Assembly: GCF_036588685.1 (NCBI RefSeq)
Contig: NC_086380.1
Coordinates: 66,600,180-66,664,179 of the forward strand
Reading direction: 5' to 3'
Length of the DNA stretch: 64,000 nt
Source: Mytilus trossulus
Lineage: Eukaryota > Mollusca > Bivalvia > Mytilida > Mytilidae
Numbering within the stretch: the first letter of the stretch is position 1; each line of letters opens with the position of its first letter. This document shows positions 26,701-35,700 of this stretch, piece after piece. A program made the position numbers and the translations under genes. Under the pieces are notes generated by a model. That model had not been told where the DNA came from, searched no databases, and saw only the letters and a program-made list of their open reading frames with translations.

Positions 26701-29700
26701 TAAATAGGGCTATTTGTATGGCTAAAGAGTATGCCCCTTAAATTGTTATGGCACTGAATTTAAACATGAGAGCATTTTTGGTTTGTTTTCCCAAGTTGGG
26801 TATGTAAGCACCTAAATCAAAGACCTTTTGGCCATCTGATAGTAACAGGTGGTCAAACCACCTTATGGTCAAATCACCTTAAAAAGAAAAACTGCAATTT
26901 ATATTTGGGAAAAAGACTATACAGATATGTCATGATAATTCAATTGTTAAAAGATCTTTGATTGACAATATAGTAAGAATTTAGTGGTAAATTACCATTG
27001 GTATATCACTTTGACTGAATATAAAAACTGTTGTAAAATCAGAAATATTTAATATTGCAACTATAATTGAAGAAAAGACAAAAAACTTGTTTTTTAATTT
27101 TTCCATTTCAATAAAAATACTGTAAATGTTATAATGCTATCAAAATATTAAATAAGACTTTTCATTTTTGCCATGACCTTTCACATTTTGTACAATATTA
27201 AAAAAATCACAAGTCATTCTGAATAATTATACAGAATTTCATCAAAACCCGTAGCCAGGGGGGGGGGGGGGGGGGGTCGTCTTGAAAACAAATAAGCACT
27301 GTTCAAGTCAACGTTCTGTTCGAATTGTGACTGTTAAAGTTGAGTTCGTGAATCCAAATAACTCCCCTTTGGAAATTCCTGGCTACGGGCCTGTTCATTC
27401 ATTGTAGGACTAACCTTAATTTCATCTGGCATGGGAACACCTTTGATATATCCTACTTCTAATGTTACTTTGGCTTCATCAAGTATATATTCTACAAAAG
27501 AAAAATATATCAGTAAGAAAGGGAATTCTTATTTTGCATAATCAAAATAAAGGGAGATAACTCCGTTTTTACATTTTATCATTTATCAAAAATAAAATTG
27601 TACAAATAAATTAATATTGATTATTGAGATCAAGAAGACCTTGTTAATACAAAAACATGAATGACTATTTGTATTTCATGATGGAGACACTTTTACAAAA
27701 TTAACAGCTTTTTTTCGAATACATAGTTAATTTTTTCTGTGTTCACTGACTGCAGATTGACAATGTAGCAGAAAATACTGCCTGTGAATTTCCATCATAT
27801 TTTGTATAGCAGGACTTGAAGGCATAAAACTTTGCTCAGTGCTTGGAGCACAAAAATCATGCTCGAAACATGAAATCCAGCAATTTGATTGGTTGAATTT
27901 CAAGTCTGAGTACAAAAATCATGCTCCAAAGTTTTATGCCAGGCCTCACGGTCAAAAAAATTTTGGGAGCATGATTTTTGTACTCAGACTCGAAAATCAA
28001 CCAATCAAATTGCTGGATTTCATGTTTCAAGCATGATTTTTGTGCTCCAAGCACTGAGCAAATTTTTATGTCTTTAAGGCCAGGTGTCTAGATGATTTGA
28101 AATGGCAATATTTCCCCCCCTCATATGTGAAAATATTTCTCTTTGTCTTCATTTCAGCTGTAGAAATCATAGTCAAATGTCTTGCCTGTATACAAGACAA
28201 AATGCCTATTTTGATCATTTGAGTGGTCCAAAATTATAAGTGTAGGTAAAAACATGATTTTTCTAGTAAATGTGTGTAAGTGCAGTTTGCTATAGTTTAA
28301 AAACATGAAATATTCTATTAAACAAAGAGTTATAAATTCACTAGTATAAGTATTATGGTTATAATCTTATGTCTAGTAAAAATTATAATAAATAAAACTA
28401 AATTATATTGTCCTTGCACACGTAAAAACATAAAATCACCTCTCCGTCTTGCCAGTCCTTTATAGTGGTGCTTTTCATCTGCAGAAATCATTATATCATC
28501 TAAAATATTCAACTTTCTCAAACTATCTATTGTATATCCACGGTAACCAGCTATTAACTGAAATGAACAAAGAATTCAAATTAATCAACATCATAATTGT
28601 AGTAAAACTTTTCTCAAATAATACTTATTCAAGTGTATAACTTGACTACATCTAAGGTAGCAATAAACAGTTAGGAAAAAATATTAAAATTTGCCCTCAT
28701 AAATTTACCATCCCCTTTTCATTGCTTTCTTGCAATACTAAGCTTACTGTTTGTGTCATATATGTGCATATGTATGTAATCAGAATCTTCCATAGATTTT
28801 ATATCCAGTATATAAAATGGTAAAATATAATTTCTTTTGGGTGAATCCATGGCAACAATCTGCACTTATTTGCTATAAAATATGGATTGTCAAACAGAAA
28901 ATAGCCCATAAAACATGTTAAAAATAATATTGATGCTCTTATAAACCATCTTTGAAGGCAAATTAGTACTCAGCTGTCTAAAAATGAATTTTATTACACC
29001 ATAATTTTCCTATTTGAAAAATCCACAGGGGTCAAAATGCGAAACTAAACTCCTAACTGTGTATTGCTACATAAGACAATCATATTAAGACAATGCATGT
29101 TTAGATCAGAATAAATTATTTTAAAACTGATACTAAATAAGTGTAATTGTCAAAATCTGCTAAAGAGGCTGTGATTATTCAAAGCTCTGGGATACCAAAA
29201 ATAATTTTCAAATTCAGTAATGTATATTTCAAATATATGAATAAAAAATCTTTTGTACCCCCTAAAATTTAAAATTATACTGTATATACACAGACCTGTT
29301 TCTGTAACTTTAAATATAAGCTATACTTACTGCTAATGGATTGCCTTGCAATATCAAATTCCGTAACTTTGGTAATGTTCCAAGCTTTCTTACAACATCT
29401 AGTAAATCACTTAAATTATTATGACTGAGGTCCAAAGACAAAAGATTTGGCCTGAAATATAAAGATTTGTTAAAGATTAGTTTTCTGCTCAACAACTATT
29501 TCTTTTCTGTTTATTTTAAACTGCCATCATGTTTCAGAAATTCAAGAGCAAAATTATAATGTAATCCTTTACAGTAGGCTTACATGTTCATAGAAAATTA
29601 AAAAAACAAAACAATGGGTGTATTTTTTTGTGTTTTTGTTTATGCATGTACTGATTTTAAGTTATGGATGTATATCCCATATCTTTTGTCTATCTACTTT

Positions 29701-32700
29701 ATTCTAAAATAGATCAATATTAAATTTTCTTTTTTTGGTAAGAAATAAATGAAAACTGTTTTGGTTACCATCACAATACTTTTAATTAATAAAGGAATTA
29801 GAAATATGGATATTTTGGACTGACGTATCAAATGTCAAGACAGTTATATTATTAGATGGCCAAAAATGAACAACAAACTTCTAATCAATTGAATAATCAA
29901 TTTGTTCCATATGATTAAAGAGTTGAAGCATACCAAACCTACTATGCCCATTGGGCCATTAGTTTCTCATTGGAATTGTCCTGGTTCCTTTTATAATTGT
30001 CTACATTTAATGGGTTTTAATCATTGTTGCAGGCTGTATGGTGACCTATAGTTGTTAATTTCTGTGTTATTTGGTCTCTTGTGAAGAAATGTCTCATTGA
30101 CAATCGTACCACATCTTCTTATTTTTATTTGATGTATATAAGAGTATTGCTGATGCACTATAACAGACAAAAGATGGTAAACTTCTTTTGGTGGTAAACA
30201 TGGTAAATACAAAAGAGAAATGATTTTTCAAAAGTACTTCTATTGGATAAAAGATATTTTTTTCTATCTACAAAATATGTGTATATGTGAATACAGACCT
30301 GGTAAGTATAAGACATGAATAACTTACCAATAATCACCAGTCAGATAATCTCCCATAAAGGATATTTTGTTCATTCCAAGTCCCAGATGAATAAGTAATG
30401 GTGGTCTGACACACAGGGCTGACAAATCGCTGATCTGATTTGCACATAATTCTAGCACCTAAGATAAATGGGGAAAAAAAAGAATAAAGCAATAATTAGA
30501 GTGACAAGTTTAGGCTAAAAAAAGTATTAAGTTTTGCATTAAAACAAATTCTATCTAATGATTGACAATGTTTAGAAAATCACAATTTAATATTTCTAAA
30601 TTTCACCTTAGATCTTAGATTTAGATATGCTGAGATTCTTTTACAGCTAATTTCCTAATGCATGTAAAGCAAGACTTTGGTTAGCTTGCTTGCTTTGTTT
30701 TTATATCATTAGGATAGCACCCAATTAAATTCAAAATTTATATATTCAGGTTAAACTATGCCTAAATATATTATTTAAAGATTTTAATCTTATTTACAAA
30801 GCTTGTATAGACAATTATACAAACAAAGAAAGCAAGCCAACCAAAGTTTTGCCTTCTATGCATTAGGAAATTAGCTGTAAAAAAAACCTGAAGGATCGGT
30901 ATTTTTTAACAGAAGTAAACCATAAACAGAAGAGCTGATATTTGCAGTGCATTATTACCGTTACCCTTTTTAAAATGACAAATAGTAAACAATGCAAGGT
31001 GATTTCCATGGGAGATAACTCAATGTTTTCCCTTTATATTATCTAAGAATCAAGACCATATTTAATAAGACCAAATTGTTCTCTCAAAAGCCTAATTTTG
31101 AAAAAAAACTAAAATCTTTGAAAAAAAGTGGGTATGAACTAAAATTCTAATAATGTCTGAGATATAACTTAAAAAAAGTATTGCACATTTACATATATTT
31201 CAGATTAATAATATAATCATTGTTTTAATGTTGGTTTTTTTAAACATGTTCTGCCAACTAAACTATTCAAGATTTTAGCTAATAGTAAGATCCTCATTTC
31301 AAAACTGCTTACCTGCTTTAATTCAAAAAAAAAAAAAAGACTTGCACCGTTTTGGTGGTTATAAGACAAGTAATTTTACAGTACAAAGCATGGTAAATAT
31401 TCATAATACATAAAACATGTCCTTGTGTACAATTTGGAAATTAGTATGGCGTTCATTTTCACTGAACTAGTATATATTTGTTTAGGAGCAAGCTGAAGGA
31501 CGCCTCCAGGTGCAGGAATTTCTCGCTACATTGAAGACCTGTTGGTGACCTTCTGCTGTTTTTTTTTTCTATGGTCGGGTTGTTGTCTCGATCTTTGACA
31601 CATTCCAAATTTCTGTTCTCAATTTTATCCAGAATGTTAAGCAGCCATCCATCAATGCCATCATCGACTAATTTTAGATGAGACTTTTAAGTATTTTAAA
31701 TTGTGATGAGTTTACATACTTACCCTTAAAGAAAGAGGAAGATTTTTGGTATTTACTGTTACAAGCTTGTTGGCACTTAAGGTCAGTTCTTCTAAATTTC
31801 TAAACTTTAATAGTGCTTTGTCTACTTCTGCTACCTAGAAAATAGATTTTGAAAATACAGTTTTAAATAAGTGATGCAAAATAACTACCAGATTATCCTC
31901 ATTAGAGTATCAGAATTTTTTTTTTTAATCCTGTTCCTCAAACTGCTGGTTTTAATAGTTGTGTGGCACAAAATCAAGTATCAATGGAAATATTATATTC
32001 TTCAATAGAATAAAATGGTACCTAGGAATCCACAGTTATACATCAAATTGATGTCGTGTGAAAGATGTAAATGTGACAGAAACCAAACAACACAAAAAAA
32101 GAGTTTACATAATACAATTTAACAGGAAAAAAATAAATAATTTAATTGAATGCATTATCTAACACTTGGTTTTTTAAACTTACTTGTTTATCTACAATTC
32201 TTAAAGTCTTAAAATGACTAAGTATAAAATTATCATCTATAAGCCATGGTGACTTGACTGCAATTTCTCTCAATTGTTTTGCTTCCTCGCTCCAGCTGTA
32301 GTCCAAATTCCATGGAGATAATTTTGATCCAACATATTCTTGTAAAGTTTCAGTCTTTTCATGTTCAGCTCCAAAATCTATCAATATAAAATATGTTTAA
32401 TATGCAAAAATTCTGAATAGCTGAGACAAAATTTCCAAAGGGGGAGGGGGGTAGGAGGGATCCTGATCCTGAAATCCTGGGCTTAAAATCCCAATTTCCC
32501 GAAATTCGAATTCCCGGATCCCGAAAGGACCAAATCCAAAGCTTAAAAACACCTGATCCCGACGACCCGAAAAGGTCTTGCCCTTCCTCCCCTCATTTCC
32601 CTCATGAGAGTTCTTTCTTTGCAGTCATCACACCTAAATTTTCAAAGCAAAGGCCAAGAGTCTAAAGATTCTGGAAGCCACAGATCAAAATGGAATTTTA

Positions 32701-35700
32701 CTGACCATTCTTTTGAGCAGTCAGGAGTAAACAATTGTACCGAAAAATACTGACCATATCATCTAAATTGGTGGTAGTTCATTTACACTATAGGCTGGTG
32801 CACTTCCTTGAAACATAACAATGTCAAAAATACACAATCTTAAAATATTGTATTGCCTTCCCAAAAATATAATTAAAGAAAAAGTGTTATGAATCCTATG
32901 TTTTACTATAAAATCTAATTAATAATAATGTCGACACATATTTAACGTAAACCTTGTCAACATTAAAATTATAAACTGATAAATGTAACAATATGCATGC
33001 ACCCATAAGTGTAAAACGAATCCATGACAAATGGACCCACTGGCAAATCGCCCAACTTTTTTACCAACTCACCCCACCTAAAATAAAAACGCCCCAACCT
33101 GGTTTACCAAATCACCCCAATTTTTTTTAAAATCGCCACACTTGTGAAATGTGTTAAATCCCTTTATTACTCCTGCCAACTGGTCCCACTTAATGGAAAA
33201 CGGTAAAATCTAGATTAATGTATTATTAAGCAGGATGAATTTATTAATGCCAGCTCGTCCCACTTATGGAAACAGATGTTCTCCAGAGGTGGATTTATGG
33301 GGGCAGGGGGCCCTGGCCCACCCTTATTGGGAAAAAATTTGGTGGCTTATATAGGGAATCATTGAAGCGTGACTGGAGCGTGCCCCCTCTTAGGTTAGTC
33401 AGTGGGCCCCCACTTATAAAAATTTCTGGATCCGCCACTGTTATCCTGTTGTATATGGGTTAAATTCCGTTAACATTCCTCCTGCAAACTCGCCCCACTT
33501 AAAGGAAAACGATAATATGTAGATTAATATATTATTAAACAGGATGAATTTTGTAATGCCAACTCGCCCCACTTATGGAAAAAGATGTTATCCTGTTGTA
33601 TATGGGTTAAATTCCGTTAATATTACTCCTGCCAACTCGCCACACTTAAAAGAAAACGATAATATGTAGATTAATATATTATTAACCAGGATGCATTTTG
33701 TAATGCCAACTCGCCCCACTTATGGAAAAATATGTTATCCCGTTGTAGATGGGTTAAATTCTGTTAATATTACTCCTGCCAACTCGCCCCACTTAATGGA
33801 AAACGCTAAAATCTTGATTAATATATTATTAACCAGGATGATTTTAGTAATGCCAACTCGCCCCACTTATGGAAAAAGATGCTATCCCATTGAAAACCTT
33901 ATAGAAACATCTTATGTTATTCCTTTTATTTTTTAAATAGCAGTAAGATATTTACTTGAAAGTAACATTTTCCATTAAGTGGGACGAGTTGGCAGGAGTA
34001 ATATTAAGGCCAAATAAAATAATATGTGTGTTTCCTGTTTCCTCTTTGAAAAAAATAGGGTAGGTAGGTAGGGATTTTTTTTTATTTTACCATTTTTTTT
34101 TACATTGAGTCTATGGGAGAGAAATCCTGACTTTAACAGTGCTTATTGAAAAATGACCAAAAAAACTTTAGGGTAGGCTATTTCTAAGCTTAAAATATAG
34201 GGGAGGTAGGGAAACAGGAAACACACATGCTTTTTTATTTGGCCTAAACATGATTTAACCCATTTCATATCATGTGGCGATTTTTTAAAAAGTGGGGTGA
34301 TTTGGTAAATCAGTTTGGGTGTGTTTTTTTTTTTTTTAAGTGTGGCAATTTGGTGAAAAAGGGTGGCGATTAGGTGCGGGGCGATTTGCTAGTTTGGCGA
34401 TTTGTCCCGCTTCCTGTAAAACAGGATCAAACTCTGAGAATACATGTTAGTGTTCCAGATACATGTATCATTAATATTGGCCCCAAAAAAGAAGAATCCT
34501 GATCAACTGACCTGTTAATTTTGTAATGGTTGGAGCAGAAATAGGCATTTATTTTTCATATTGCCTCAGTTATCAATAACAAAATGTGATTACCTTTAAG
34601 TGTTATGGAATATTTGCTTTCAACATCATCTTTTGTTTTTAGTTTTTTAAGATTCTTTGTCTTTGTTTCTCTCTGAAAAAGCATTAGAGCATTAGAACAT
34701 GATTATTAAACATGATACCCTTGTAAAATTTAAAGGAGGATGAATAAAATATACTGGTGTAAACAAAAAAACAATATATATTAAAAAGTGTGGCGTAAAT
34801 GAATACTTACTGTTTAATATTGTTTTCCTTGTAACTTGTCATTGAACATGTTGAATTTAGCCAGTTTGGAATACATGTACACACATATTTTGACCTAGGG
34901 CTAAGCATTTTTCAAAATTGATGTTTTCTCTATGACTTTTATTCAGTGCTTTTATTACTTGAAAATCAGAGGAATCTCTTTTTCACTGTCAAATTCAGAA
35001 GTCATGACTCTGCAGCATCAACAACAAGAAGTCTTGTAAATTAAATGCAAGGTAAAAGGTTTGAATGACTTTAAATTGCAAACTTTATTGTAAAAATACT
35101 ATGAAATCTTTTGATGTATTTACCAGATGTATCAATTTGATTGTTAACTATAAAATGAATTTGGAGATCAGATATGAAATTTCTTAAGATCATCAAGTAG
35201 CAGTTAATAATCATGTAAAGTGTTTCAATATTATCAATAATTGATGACTCTTGTTATTTTGCATGAAATTATGTTCTGTTTTAAATATATACATCTTATT
35301 TTGTACTGTTTAAAAAGGGGTATGGTGATTGTGTGAGCCAATATGCATGATATACAAGCAAGAAAATTGTTCAACTTGTTTAAATTTTTTTTGTATGTAA
35401 GTCGGAGATTTAAATGTCTGTTGATATTAAGCCAAATATTCTGTCTTTTTTTCTCAGGGCTTTTAAACTGTAACCAAGAAGATCCTTTGGATTAAAATGG
35501 TAACTATACATCGCTCTTGTAATATAACAATATGCATGATATACAAGCAAGAAAATTGTTCAACTTGTTTAAATTTTTTGTATGTAACGAGATTTAAATG
35601 TCTGTTAATTTACTTGTACATTTTGTACATGTTGTTGTAGACCTGGGGCTATAAAGGTAATCTAACTAGTTGAGTTAGGGGAGATCTTCTTTGGCTCAAT

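Larger units (their letters stand above)
33025..34412. mobile_element. Inverted-repeat element with internal tandem units, host to two further insertions
   Basis: Left arm (33028-33160, GGCAAATCGCCC) and right arm (34255-34412, GGGGCGATTTGC) are inverted. The middle holds about four units of 147 bp (GGGTTAAATTCCGTTAA at about 33458, 33606 and 33752) containing GCCAACTCGCCCCACTTA. In LRRC43 intron 2. Confidence 0.65.

Noticed and set aside
27258..27276. 19-G run as a biological G-quadruplex
   Set aside because: Homopolymer length is often wrong in assemblies. Kept only as a note within the MITE finding.
27839..28054. Two opposite 65-codon frames with nearly the same protein
   Set aside because: A by-product of the palindromic element at 27815-28078.
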